DNA of 64,000 nucleotides from Saccopteryx bilineata (taxonomy: Eukaryota > Chordata > Mammalia > Chiroptera > Emballonuridae). The translations under genes were made by a program, and so were the position numbers. The stretch is taken from positions 170,188,296 through 170,252,295 of the forward strand of contig NC_089492.1 of assembly GCF_036850765.1 (NCBI RefSeq), read 5' to 3'. The first letter of the stretch is position 1; every line of letters begins with the position of its first letter. Below, in pieces: positions 1 through 10,725 of the stretch. Under the pieces are notes generated by a model. That model was not told where the DNA came from, did not search any database, and worked only from the letters and a program-made list of their open reading frames with translations.

Positions 1-548
1 CTGAAATGCAGGCTAGATCCAGAAAAGGGATGGCTTTCACTGGCTATGTAGAGTAACATCTGCATTTATAGCTACTTGCCTCTAGATAGCCAATGCCTGT
101 TAAAGCATTGAATCTGTGGTTTAGTGGCATCAGGCGTTTCCTGTGTATCTGGGAGGTTGCAGTTCACAATGATCTAATCTGGACTCCACTGAGAAGTGGT
201 AATTAGGTGCTAAATGTTAACCAATTGCAGCAGGGATTATCCCCACCCGTCATTTAACATGTCATCAGGAGTTAAATCTTGGGTGTTGTTTTCTATTTAT
301 TCTTCCTATGTGGCTGCCTCTCCCTGACCTTTTCTTCAAAAGACTATATTTTATCCTTTTGTCCAATTTTGGGACAGCCACATCTGTTCACCACTTGATA
401 GAATCAGTACTAAATATCTGTGACTCTTCTAAGAGGGCAGAAGGAGCCAAGGGCCTTATGGTGTCACAAAATTTTTTCCAGGAAGAGAATCCATTACAAT
501 CATAATTGCAAACATTATTTTGGACCCCTATGTGCATGATAACCATAT
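1..548. other. Unassigned flanking DNA
   Basis: I see no gene, RNA or recognisable repeat here. The open frames are short and have no family-like motifs. Confidence 0.5.
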
Positions 549-553
549 ACTCT

Positions 554-1130
554 TGTAAGGCCAGTGGCTGCCTCCGTGGGCAGACAGTAAAAGAATGGTG
601 GAGCCAGAATGTGGTGGGCCATTCTGTTTATTAAAGTCTCCCATTGGTGGACAAACAAACGGGCAGGGAAGAGCATTCCCCTTTCACTCAGGGCTCCCAA
701 GCCCTGAAGCGCTCTCCAGTTCCACAACCTGGATTCATTCTCCAAACTTACCAGGACTCACAGGCCCCTACCAACCTCAGCAGGGCTCCCAACCCCCTCA
801 GCATTCTCTAGAAAGACAGGCTGGTTTCATTCTCCAGACTTACCAGGACTCACAGGCCCCTACCAACCTCAGCAGGGCTCCCAACCCCCTCAGCATTCTC
901 TAGCAAGACAGGCTGGTTGGAAATACTCCTTCTCTGGCAAACAATAGCAACCAATTGCTGCTCCCCACCTGCCCCACAGTAGCAGGCAGTCCCCAATTTG
1001 CAATCTGCTGCCCTTAGGGCAAGTACCGGAGGCCATCCATAGACTACACACACATGGCGCAATGCAAAATACAAGTGAGCAAAACTAAACACACTTGTTT
1101 CACACTTGAAACATGTTGGTTTGCCCAACA
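554..1130 (-). mobile_element. Solo LTR, ERV2-type
   Basis: Read on the minus strand, this 577-bp block starts TGTTGGGC and ends GGCCTTACA, the TG...CA form of an LTR. Flanks are ACTCT (549-553) and GCTCT (1131-1135), a one-mismatch 5-bp target-site duplication. An AATAAA lies on the minus strand at 627-632, followed by a stretch similar to the 3' part of the solo LTR at 50896-51237. A 92-bp tandem duplication lies inside. No internal retroviral region adjoins it, so I read it as a solo LTR. It could instead be the 3' LTR of the ERV2 pol remnant upstream on the same strand. Confidence 0.7.
735..918. repeat. 92-bp tandem duplication inside LTR
   Basis: Two near-identical copies lie head to tail at 735-826 and 827-918. 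Each starts TCATTCTCC and ends GACAGGCTGGTT, and they differ at only a few bases. The duplication sits in the middle of the LTR. Confidence 0.9.
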
Positions 1131-1135
1131 GCTCT

Positions 1136-2244
1136 GTGCAGGACTGTTTGTTTCAGGATGTTTTATGTATTATGGCCATCCCTGCACTACCGATGTGGAA
1201 ACCAGGGTGATAAGCAGTGTGCCCTGTGGTTGGGTGGTATCAGAGTTCTTGTTCTTAACCACTGTGTGGTGGGTACCTACTCGGCACCCAGAATGAAAAA
1301 AGACATCACCATTCTACTCTTCCCTTTTCAGGGCTTAGAAGTGAGAGTGTATGTCCTTGCCCGCCATGGGACAGACTTGGTGTGTCTAGTGGGTCTGGGA
1401 ACAAGTGTTTCCATGAAGCCAGCTAGGAAAATTTCCCATGCAAAAGTCCACTACTGGGAATTTCTAAATATGACAGTCTATTGCTGCCCTTTTTGTTCCT
1501 CTTGAAAATCCAAACATTCAGGCTGTAGTAATAACCTGCAGATTAATGAGGTTATATTCCATGAAAGGTGAACTGATTTAGAGAAGTTCAGAAAGCCATA
1601 AACAGGGAAGTTTGAGGGTATCAATTTAATATCCTATTTGTTCATCAGTGTCTCAGGCCACTTTTAAATGTCATTGGCAAAGATCTATGTGATTTTACTT
1701 TTATATTCCATTATATAATAAAATTTTAAGACATTACTCATGTAGCGGTTACAGATTTTTTTCTAATACTGTTTTATTTTTTATTCTATTTTTACAGTAA
1801 TATTTGGTAAATAAATTTTTATTCATTTTGGCTTTCAACTGTGGACTTTCTTTTGGAGAAAAGCTCTATACTACTCAAAGCACGTTTATTCTCTTGCAAT
1901 AAGAAATCTAGAAGTTCTGACAGTAATATTTGGTTTCTAACTTATATTTTGTTCTGAAATGTGTTTATCAACATTTAATGTGTCAGTAAAATGAACTTTA
2001 TTATTGTATCTTCTAGTTGAAACAAATCCACTATGACTATACATGTTGATTAAGTTGTTGGCTTAGATGTATATATATATTTTTTTTTTCATAAATATTG
2101 CTGAGCAATTGTACTTTTAAAAAAATAATTTCAACTCTCACTGACTTACTTGCCATTCAAGACAGTTTCTTGAGTACCCTGTTATTCTGAAGTTTTGTCT
2201 AGGTGGTGATTTGCACACTTCTTTAGGCTATTATTAATTTTAAT
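1136..2244. other. AT-rich unassigned DNA
   Basis: There is no recognisable gene. The 3' half is very AT-rich. Open frames such as 1113-1505 have no recognisable domain. Confidence 0.5.
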
Positions 2245-2642
2245 AGGGTGACATCAACAAATCAGGGTACATATATTCAAAGAAAACATGTCCAGGTTAT
2301 CTTGTCATTCAATTCTGTTGCATACCGATCACCCAAAGTCAGATTGTCCTCCGTCACCCTCTATCTAGTTTTCTTTGTGCCCCTCCCCTTCCCCATCCCC
2401 CTCTCCTTCCTTTCCTCCCCCCACTTCCCCCCGTAACCACCACTCTCTTGTCCATGTCTCTTAGTCTTGTTTCTGTGTCCCACGAATGTATGGAATCCTG
2501 CAGTTCATGTTTTTTTCTGATTTACCTATTTCACTCCATATAATGTTATCAAGATCTCACCATTTTGTTGTAAGTTATCTGATGTCATCATTTCTTATGG
2601 CTGAATAGTGTATATGTGCCACATCTTCTTTATCCAGTCTTC
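2245..2642 (-). mobile_element. L1 3' end, 5'-truncated
   Basis: The sequence from GGGTGACATCAACAAATCAGGG on is the reverse complement of the L1 3' UTR and the end of ORF2. It closely resembles the matching parts of the L1s ending near 46300 and starting near 21400. The ORF2 end, reading ...[11 protein letters not shown]..., is visible on the minus strand near 2580-2620. The element breaks off near the T-run at 2645, consistent with 5' truncation. Confidence 0.85.
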
Positions 2643-3399
2643 TATTTTTTTTTACAGTGATTAAAGCCTTTAAGCAAACTCTTGGCCAATACAACAAGAA
2701 TCCAGAAAAGAGTAGTGTCCTTAACATGTTCACCAAGTCCAAGTTGGCCCCAACACCATGCCAAATCCCTGAAAAATGCAACGCAACCCCAGTTCAGTCT
2801 GTTAGGAGCTGTCACAAGGAGCAGGAGTCCAGAACAAGTCCACATCCAGGAAAAGTCCGCATGGCACTGGAATTGTTGTCACCATTCTATACTTTGCAGC
2901 TCACGTCCAAGTCCCAATGACTGCTGCTTCTAGCTAGTAATGATTCAGATAGACTGGAAAAGCCATCTGCAGCATGTGTGGATATGGAGCTTATGTCCTC
3001 CTCTGCCTGGAGAGATGAGACCAGGTTGCTTTTCCCTGGAGCTCTGTGACTGTGGCTTGGTAAAGAGAACCTTGGGATACACTAAGCTGGGTGGCAAAGG
3101 TAGATTCATAATAGAAGTTGGCAAAAGGGGGAAAGAGAGCTCTAAATTAGGAGTATGTCCCAGCCTGAAATATGAGTGGGGCATTGAGGTAGGAGGAATA
3201 AAGGAAACACTATATATTAAACAAAGCAGCAGAAAATAGGACTATCAACACCCACAACAGAGATCTTCAAGGGAAGAATAAAAAACCTGACTATTCAGGC
3301 AAGACATAGTTAAGTGGCCCTTGTGCAAATGAGATCAGTTTACCTGCTTCTTGGAAGAAATACCCTAGGCTCATCTACAGTGTTGTAGATGAGGCCAAT
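2643..3399. other. Unassigned block, repeat-like
   Basis: This stretch has moderate GC and open frames of 80-100 codons on both strands, such as 2657-2920, 2940-3239 and 2945-3184 minus. I recognise no protein family. It lies between an L1 end and ERV remnants, so an unidentified part of an LTR element is the likeliest explanation. No second copy is seen in this window. Confidence 0.35.
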
Positions 3400-3690
3400 G
3401 GCCCTGGGCCCCTTCAGCCTTCAGTGGAAAACCCCAGCATTCTGGGCAAGGTTAGGTCATAGGTGGCTGGAGCAGGGCTGGAAGAGACTGAACCCTCCCT
3501 TAGAGTAGCGAGGGGGAAGCCTACCTTCCAGTGTCCCTGTTTTCTCACAGCAGAGGCATATAAGTCTGGCAGGCTTTAGCTCAATGACCTTCCTTTCCAC
3601 TATTGAAGCAGGACCCAGATGGCATCCTATGAGGCCCCTTTGGGGCATTGGAGCCTTTAAGGGCATATCCTAAAAGCTGGTAGTTTGCCT
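3400..3690 (-). pseudogene. Class I ERV gag nucleocapsid remnant
   Basis: The minus-strand frame 3666-3457 contains a degenerate CCHC zinc knuckle, seen as CLCCEKTGTLEGRLPP, which packages RNA in an intact virus. It aligns by eye with the plus-strand block at about 60240-60640: both have a basic stretch, an 'ALKG..PSG' segment, a first degenerate knuckle, the 'VIELK' readout, and then 'EGGFSLF' or 'EGSVSS'. Stops and frame changes break the frame, and the conserved His of the knuckle is lost. The minus-strand region just after it, toward 3400, resembles the start of protease. It is a dead fragment, distinct from the class II pol beside it. Confidence 0.6.
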
Positions 3691-3955
3691 GGTCTCTACT
3701 GGGCTTTTTCTACTTCTTGGTATCTTAAAAGCCATGCTCAGAGGCTCTCACTGAGGGATTTGAGGATCCCCATCCGCCTATATAAGTCTTTTCCATATAT
3801 CTGGAGCTATTTAGAAAAAGACAAAGCAGTGTTATTAGCTGGATCAAATAAAGAAGGTAGTAGTTTGCAGGAGAAAAAGATTTGTTCATCACCATTCAAA
3901 AGAAATTTAATTTTTTTTTTTTTAGTAAAAAGCATGATATGGTAGACCCGTAGGA
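3691..3955 (-). other. Probable ERV gag-side sequence
   Basis: On the minus strand, leading into the nucleocapsid remnant, there are broken stretches that resemble the segment just before the knuckles in the copy near 60240-60360. The frame is too decayed for a domain call. Confidence 0.3.
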
Positions 3956-3959
3956 GTTC

Positions 3960-4533
3960 CAGGATATGACTCCCTCATTTTAAATTTTTTTAAATTGACC
4001 TTAAATATTTGCTGGGTACACTTTAATAATACCTTGACTTTAAAGATTTTAAGAAATACACATTATTCGAAAGGTTTGACAAAATACAGTAAATGCTTTT
4101 GCTCCATATGCAGGAGCATTGTCAGTTTAACCAGTTTAGGAAATCCAATAATAGAAAAATGCATACAGACAATGAGCTATAACATGCTTAGCAGCCTCTC
4201 CTGTTCTGACAGAGGTTACTATAAATCCAGAATATGTATCCACTGTAACGTGGACATAGGACTGTGTGCCAAATGAAGGTATATGAGTAACATCCATTTG
4301 CCAAAGTTGTCCTGGTAGGGGTCCTTGAGGGTTAACTCCAAATGAAGAGGCAGATTGTAGTATAGGACCACTTGAACAGGATTTCCAAGCCGTGCTGCTT
4401 CCTTAGAAAGTTGAAACTGTTTACATAAGGCTGCAGCGTTCTGGTGATGAAAAGTATGAGACTGAATTGCTCAATCTGTCATGGTTGCTCCAAATAATTT
4501 TCTTTTGGGTAGCTTGATCAACAAGGGCATTCC
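3960..4533 (-). pseudogene. ERV2 (betaretrovirus-like) integrase remnant
   Basis: Read on the minus strand, this is the integrase end of a class II ERV pol. The core shows [13 protein letters not shown] (about 4345-4300), with the first catalytic Asp, then [12 protein letters not shown] and RTGEA. TDNAPAY (about 4130-4100) supplies the second Asp. I could not place the catalytic Glu. Stops and frame changes interrupt it. A SINE separates it from the RNase H end at about 4863-4930. Integrase would join viral cDNA to host DNA, but this copy cannot be active. Confidence 0.8.
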
Positions 4534-4862
4534 TAGGCCCTGGCCAGTTGGCTCAGCAGTAGAGCGCCGGCCTGGCACACAGGGGCCCCGGGCCCGACTC
4601 CCGGCCAGGGCACACAGGAGAAGCGCTCATCCTCCCCTCCTCCCCCCCCCTGCAGCCAAGGCTCCACCAGAGCAAAGCTGGCCTAGACGCTGAGGACGGC
4701 TCCGGTCGCAACAGAGCAACACCCCAGATGGGCAGAGCATCCCTCCCGGTAGGCATGCCGGGTGGATCCCAGTCGGGCGCATGCAGGAGCCTGTCTGACT
4801 GCCTCCCCATCTCCAACCTCAGAGAAAAAAAAATAAATAAAAAATAAAAGAAAAAAGAAAAA
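4534..4862 (+). mobile_element. tRNA-derived bat SINE (long type)
   Basis: It starts GGCCCTGGCCAGTTGGCTCAG with a tRNA-like box A/box B head (box B readout GGGCCCGACTCCC). A body ending CTGCCTCCCCATCTCCA follows, then an A-rich tail. An 11-bp target duplication AAGGGCATTCC flanks it at 4523-4533 and 4863-4873. It interrupts the ERV2 integrase remnant and so is younger than it. The family resembles horseshoe-bat SINEs. Confidence 0.95.
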
Positions 4863-4873
4863 AAGGGCATTCC

Positions 4874-5020
4874 CTTGTGCTAAAAAAGCTCCAGAGAGCA
4901 TGGAGTGAGCTCGAGTATGTCCTATAAAACATGGAGCTCTATGTTGACATACAAGTCTTTGAAGAAGGAGGAACTGCTGAAATAGTTCATCAGCATTTGT
5001 CCCTAAGACAGCAGTCTTTA
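4874..5020 (-). pseudogene. ERV2 RNase H C-terminal remnant
   Basis: The minus strand reads IGHTRAHSMLSG and then AQGNA, which matches the end of betaretroviral RNase H just before integrase. It continues into the RNase H and RT part beyond the SINE at 5021-5210. It is decayed. Confidence 0.7.
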
Positions 5021-5210
5021 GGCCTGACCTGTGGTGGCACAGTGGATAAAGCGTCGACCTGGAAATGCTGAGGTCGCCGGCTTGAAACCCTGAGTTTGCC
5101 TGGTCAAGGCACATGTGGGAGTTGATGCTTCCAGCTCCTCCCCACCTTCTCTCTCTGTCTCTCTCTCTCCCTTTCTCTCTCCTCTCTAAAATGAATAAAT
5201 AATAAAAAAA
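5021..5210 (+). mobile_element. tRNA-derived bat SINE (short type)
   Basis: It starts GGCCTGACCTGTGGTGGCAC and ends in an ATAAATAATAAA-type tail after a CT-rich stretch. A 16-bp duplication AAGACAGCAGTCTTTA flanks it at 5005-5020 and 5211-5226. It lies in the RNase H remnant of the ERV2 pol. Confidence 0.95.
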
Positions 5211-5226
5211 AAGACAGCAGTCTTTA

Positions 5227-5760
5227 TAGTGGAAACACCATAAGTAAATATTTGCTGTCTGTATATAGATTAAAGGGGGAATATGGCAAATGCTAAAAAG
5301 CCATGATAATGGCATATAATTCTAGTCTTTGAACTGATTTTAAGTTGACAGTTTCAGTATAAATTCCATTGATTTGCAAGAGCAATTTGCCATTTAGTGG
5401 AAGTTTCCCAGAGCTATTGTTGTTGATCCTTTGAAAAAAGGAACAACAATAATTTTGAGGCTCAAAACCTATAAGATGTAAGGGTCGCCTATGCCCCTTG
5501 ATAATCCAGGAGGCAACAAGATCAAAATATGGAAGTGTATTACATGGGCTATTAGACAATTCAATGTGCCCAAGCTGCAGCTACCCTAAGTTTCTCCTGA
5601 GAAAGGGGCCATTGGTCTACCCATACAGGATTATCTGATTTCCAAGTAATTGGGTATGCACAATGCATTATTGAGGTAGCAGGAGCTACCAAGACCCCTA
5701 GGCTAAATTTTGATATTCTAATCCACACCTTCTGGTATTGGGGGCCACTTCTATGGGGGT
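5227..5760 (-). pseudogene. ERV2 reverse transcriptase/RNase H remnant
   Basis: On the minus strand it opens near 5650 with a class II RT start (ITWKSDNPVWVDQWPLS), continues through IELSNSPCNT, and then goes into a connection-like stretch (frame 5559-5293) ending NLKSVQRLELYAII, the start of RNase H. The catalytic palm of RT is absent, so an internal deletion of most of RT is inferred. The reading frame shifts at least once. Confidence 0.7.
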
Positions 5761-6260
5761 GAGAATTCCTCGCTGTTCTTTCCCTAGTCCCTTGGTGGGC
5801 AAAAATCTCTGATCAAGCATCTGAGTACTGACTAAAACATTAGGACTGACAAGCAATGTCTCCATATTTTTCAAAACATCTCTACCTCACAAATTAATTG
5901 GCCATCCAGGGAGCACATAAGGCTTAAAAAATCCAGAATGACCTTCTTAATCTTCCCAATGTAGAAAACTAGAACTTTCTTGAGGGGATTTACTCTGCCC
6001 TATACCTTGTAATTCTGTGGCTGCTGCATGAGTGGGCCAGGAAGGAGGCCAATGTAGCTTAGCAATAACAGATACATCAACTCCAGTATCTAAAAGTCCT
6101 TTAAATTTATGCTTATGTATTGTTAGTTCCATTTCAGGGCGTTCCTGACCTATTTTTTTTTTAAATCCAATTGGCAAAATCAGAGGAGCCAACTCACCAA
6201 TTTGCTTGGGGCCCCTTTTGCAGGATGTGGCCTGAGAAGCAGAATTAGCATCCTTATAGT
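5761..6260 (-). pseudogene. ERV2 protease with G-patch, remnant
   Basis: The minus-strand frame 6192-5947 holds the retropepsin active site LLDTGVDVSVI, with DTG at about 6090-6082. After a stop the same strand reads LPGWPINL and RDVL, then a G-patch-like end (FLPTKGLGKEQRGI) near 5830-5770. A protease carrying a G-patch is typical of betaretrovirus-like ERVs. The protease would cleave Gag-Pol. The gag side beyond 6260 is lost at an L1 end. Confidence 0.8.
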
Positions 6261-6295
6261 ATTCTTCTAACTGCCTGAATTAGCCATGAGACACA

Positions 6296-6725
6296 TTCTT
6301 TTTTTTTTTTTTTTGATTAATTTTGATGGGGTGACATTGATAAAATTGTCTTCTGTCACCTTCTAACTTGTTTTCTTTGTGCCCCTCCCCCAACCTCCTC
6401 CCTCTCCTCCCCCCCACCCTGTAACCCCAACACTGTTGTCCATGTCTCTGAGTCTCATTTTTATGTCCCACCTATGTATGGAATCATATAGTTCTTAGTT
6501 TTTTCTGATTTACTTATTTTGCTCAGTATACTGTTATCAAGGTCCATCCATGTTGTTGTAAAAGATCCGATGTCATCATTTCTTATGGCTGAGTAGTATT
6601 CCATAGTATATATGTAGCAAAGCTTTTTAATCCACTCATCCTCTGATGGACACTTGGGCTGTTTCCATATTTTTGCTATTGTGAACAATGCTGCCATAAA
6701 GATGGGGGTGCATTTCTTCTTTTCA
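6296..6725 (-). mobile_element. L1 3' end, 5'-truncated
   Basis: A T-run at 6298-6314 is the poly-A tail read backward. GGGGTGACATTGATAAAATTG and then the reverse complement of the 3' UTR and end of ORF2 follow (minus frame 6730-6461, with [15 protein letters not shown]). It replaces the gag end of the ERV2 remnant on the high-coordinate side. Confidence 0.9.
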
Positions 6726-9099
6726 ATCACTTAGCATTTTAATCTGAATATCACTTAATCTTTGTCATTCAGCTGATATAGGCTGCACATTTACAACTGC
6801 TTTAATCATTCTGAACACATTTGGTCATGAATAAAAGAACACTGCAGCTGTTTTAACTTGCAGGCAGAACAAGACACTTCTGTACAGAGCTGTTCCAGGG
6901 GCTACTACTGTAAATTCACATTGACTTTGATTCTTGGCTTGAGAGAAAGAAAAATATCAAACAGGTTGATTTTTTTTTTAATTTAAGCTGCTGTAGCTCC
7001 CAGGCTCATAAAACATTTCAATAAAATACTGTTTATTTGCTGAGCTTCACTAGGTAACCCAATAAATGTTTAAGGTCTTTTCCTTATTCTGGTTGGGTGG
7101 GTGGGTGGGGGAAAGCAATTTGTACTTGCTGAGTATTTATGAAACAAAATGGCAGTGATGGGAGGACATGTTCATTTGATCAGATTTTTTTTCCTCTAGT
7201 TTAAATTTATATGCTGTTGGGACCATTAAAAATGAACCCTGCTAATGCTGTATTTCCTGAGGTTCAGTAGTGACAATTGGACTACAGTTAAATAGCTCTG
7301 GACTTCTTCTCCAGCTCCTATCTTTGTATGGGAGCCTCCCTTCCATGATCAGAAACACTGTTGCCACACACCCTGCTGCTTCTCCCTAGCTCTTCAGGTT
7401 GCAAAGGGTGCTTTCAGAATGTGTGTACCTCTTCTGTCTCCATCAGGGTAGGCTCAGGTATGAAAAAATAATTGCACAATCTTAGTAGTTTGCAACGACC
7501 AAAGTTTATCTCGTTCACAGAGCATGTTTTGTGCAGGTAGTCCAGGGGCTCTATCTCTCTCAGGTACTTGCAGAGGGAAGCTCTAACTGAACTAAGAAGC
7601 AGAGAGAAAGGGAGTGTGGTACATGAAAGACTGGCCTGTAAACCTTCCTCCCAGATATGACATCATCACTTCCTGCTCACATTTCATTGATGGCAAGTTC
7701 TGTTTCAATCTTTCTTGTATCTGGAAGGAGAACCCCAAGTATTTGGTCCTCATTCACATGTCAGGTTCAGCTCAATACATACAAGCAGGGGCTGACTAAA
7801 TAATTTGTGGAGTTTAGTATAAAATGCAAATATGTGACCTCTTGTTCAAAAATTATTAAGAGTTCCAAGAGAGTGACATCAGAGCATTAAACCAAACATT
7901 AGATCCTTCTAAGTGTGGCCCTATGCCACTGTGCAAGTTACACATCCACAAAACTGGACCTGTGTACAGCCCAGGCAGGGATGCAGAAGATAGGTCCTCT
8001 GTGATACATTTGAGTATGCTAAATTAGGCATGCGTTCTTGCCCAGATCCAAGAGTGGCCGCAGAGAATAAAGCTGGCTGTTTTCTTGTCTATCCGGAGGT
8101 GCTGTCAGGATGAGTAAGACAATGTAAGGATGAAGCTTTCATTCTTTGCAAATCCTTGCAAGGAGGTGACCTCTAAATTCAAGGCATAATCATTCCTCAC
8201 ATTGATTTAATGACATTAATTACACTTCTGTAACTGCTCTGTCTCACTCTTATAATTTCCTTGTAAAAGAAAATTGGGAACACACTTTCCTACCCTGACT
8301 ATCTTTGGAGGAGGAAATATGGTAGTCTGCCAATAAGCTTTCAGGATGCTTTCCATTTGTGTCCATTTCAGCAAAGCTAAGTTAAAAAAAAACAGGTGTA
8401 CTCAGGGGATGGGCAAGAGGACTGTTAACTGGGACTTCTTGTTGAGATGAACCCTACTCTACTGCATCCCCTCCTTAAAAAGAGAACTCTGGAGAGTCTC
8501 CCTGGCTTAGGTAGATATCTAGGGTTCAGAAATTTTATTTTGATTGCTTTAAAGTGTAAGTCAAATTGGCCATTTAATATTTTGGATTAAACTCTTTATG
8601 TAGTCATATGCTGTTTCAAGAGCATGAGGGGCAATGCCTTTGTAGTGATACTGCCTGCTAGACTGTCATAGATGCTATTGGTATCCTGCCTGGACTCCCC
8701 ACTGCGGTGGGAATTGGCTACTCCGGCTCACCACGCACGCCACTCTGCATCTTTTGTGGGGCTACTCTTGGCTTCCGTTCACAATAGAAGCAGGACACGG
8801 ATGATGACCCATAGGTAGAAGGGTACAAAGGACCCTCCCCTTGCCTCAAGGTGGAGACAACATCATGGTATGATTTATGTTCTAGTATCCTCCATGGATC
8901 AGGCTAAGGCTACAGTTTACTTGAGAGCCCATTCTTGCTCTATCCTTTTCCTTTCATATCCTGATTCTATCTCTCCCTTTCAGGCTTTTCATTAGGGACA
9001 CCCCCTCAGAAATCATCTTTGCCAAATCCTGTCTGATGCTCTGCTTCTAGAGAACCCTGGGTGAGGAAAAAGTTACCGGCATATTAATTTTATGTTAAA
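6726..9099. other. Unassigned DNA with possible old repeats
   Basis: I see no gene. The block at about 7460-7800 (TTAGTAGTTTGCAACGACC...) has the look of an old DNA-element or LTR repeat, but I cannot assign a family. The short (GGGT)n run at 7094-7110 is the only simple repeat. Confidence 0.4.
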
Positions 9100-9108
9100 G
9101 GAGATTCA

Positions 9109-9520
9109 GGCCCTGGTTGATTGGATCGGTGGCAGAGCATCAGCTGGGTGTGTGGTTGTACCAGGTTCAGTTCCCAGTTAGGGCACAGAAGAGAAGCAAC
9201 CATCTTCTTTTCTACCCCACTGCCTCCCCCTTCTCTCTCTCTCTCTCTCTTTTAACTTCCCATAGCCATGGTTCAATTGACTTGAGCAAGTTGGCACCAG
9301 GTGCTGAGGATGGCTCCATGCCACTGCCTCAGGTGCTAAAAAATGGCTTCAGTTGCAATGGAGCAACAGTCTTAGATAGGCAGAATATTGCCCCTTAGTG
9401 GACTTGCAGGTGGATCCTGGATAGGGCATATGTAGGAGTCTATTTCTGCCTCCCCTCCTCTCACTAAAATAAAAATAAGTAAGTAAGTAAGTCAATAAAT
9501 AAATAAATAAATAAATAAAG
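9109..9520 (+). mobile_element. tRNA-derived bat SINE (long type), diverged
   Basis: The body matches the copy at 4534-4862 but is more diverged. The tail carries (AAGT)n and (AAAT)n. A 9-bp duplication GGAGATTCA flanks it at 9100-9108 and 9521-9529. Confidence 0.9.
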
Positions 9521-9529
9521 GGAGATTCA

Positions 9530-10410
9530 TTCTGAATAGGCAATTGCCATTGGGTTAGAATTTGTACTTAAGAACTAGAAGTATATGTATATTCTTTTTC
9601 CAGAAATAGGATCTGATTTTAGTTATATGGAAAAACTGGCCTCATCTCACCTTTTCCTGGAATGTAGATGGCTAACCAAGCAGCTAATGAAAATATGAAG
9701 ATGCATGTCATTGTCACTGAAGAGGGCTGATCCGAAGTGGTGTGAGGGCCAAAAAAAAAAAAAAATTTGTTTTTCTCCCTTCTTCTAAGTTCTTCTAGCT
9801 TTCTAGCTGGGATAATTATAAAATTAACAAAAATTAAGAAGAGAAAATAAAATTTTAATATGTACACAGAAGGAATTTACATAAGCATAAAAATTTCCAA
9901 AAATAGTAAGGCAAAATTGGGTATATATGACATTTTTGGCAAAGGAAAAAAGAGAGAATGGAGTATTTGGCTCCAAAAGTGAAAATGTCTAATATATAGG
10001 TAGTCGAGGAAGAGCATAACTTACATAGCAGGCAAAGGCTAGGCAATCTGGAAACAGTGGAACACAGGGAGTGGTCTAGCTACCAGCCCCCAGCCTGGAA
10101 CCTTCTGATCTATCATATTTGATACAAGTTAGGCTAAGGTGCTGGTGCTAAGACTTCCTTCCTGGAGCCTGTCTTTCTATCTAAACCTCTTGGGAAGAAA
10201 AGGTGGAGGGCCACACAAATATTGTTTTCTGAGTTTTTTGTTTCTCAGAAACTAACTTAAAATCAATATCCCCATAGTCAGTTTTGGGTCCTCTTCAAAG
10301 GCACCAATCCTCATGAGAAGTGTTCTTTTAGAGATGGGTCTTGGATAGCCATTCTATCTCACCTCATTCCCCTGCCCCTACTCTGTGGACCCAGTTAACC
10401 ATTGATGGTG
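9530..10410. other. Unassigned DNA
   Basis: No recognisable gene or repeat, apart from an A-run at 9751-9764. The open frames are short and AT-rich. Confidence 0.4.
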
Positions 10411-10414
10411 TAAC

Positions 10415-10600
10415 AATAATCATTGCTAGCCTTCACATTGAGTGAGTGCTTTTCATAAGTCAACTCCTTGATTCATCAAAGTCACTGTATGGGGTAGGTC
10501 CAAGGTGATAGAGCTAATAGGAGGCAGAGTCAGATTTGAACCTATGCCACTTGGCTCTAGGATTCATCTTCTGACCACTTACGTCTACTGACTCTCAGGT
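10415..10600 (+). mobile_element. MIR SINE
   Basis: The sequence has the MIR pattern GAGTGAGTGCTTTTCATAAG, then TAGAGCTAATAGGAGGCAGA and TTTGAACCTATGCC, followed by the usual C/T-rich end. It is an old mammalian SINE. Confidence 0.7.
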
Positions 10601-10725
10601 AACAGAGGGTGATTCTTGACCATTTCATAGGCTTGCAAGGATTAAGTGATTTAATGTGAAAAAAACACTTAGCATAATGCCTCGCACATAGTAAGGGCTC
10701 CAAAAATAATAGGTGTTATTTTGTG
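10601..10725 (-). mobile_element. MIR SINE, opposite strand
   Basis: GCTTGCAAGGATTAAGTGAT, ACTTAGCATAATGCC and CGCACATAGTAAGGGCTCC are the reverse complement of the MIR 5' part. It abuts the MIR at 10415-10600 head to head. Confidence 0.7.

Noticed and set aside
4534..4700. Possible functional tRNA genes at SINE heads
   Set aside because: The A and B boxes are of SINE type and the cloverleaf is not kept; TSDs and A-tails show retroposons.
4553..5315. Minus-strand ORF of 210 codons
   Set aside because: It is a mosaic of two SINEs in reverse and a short ERV2 RNase H piece, not a gene.
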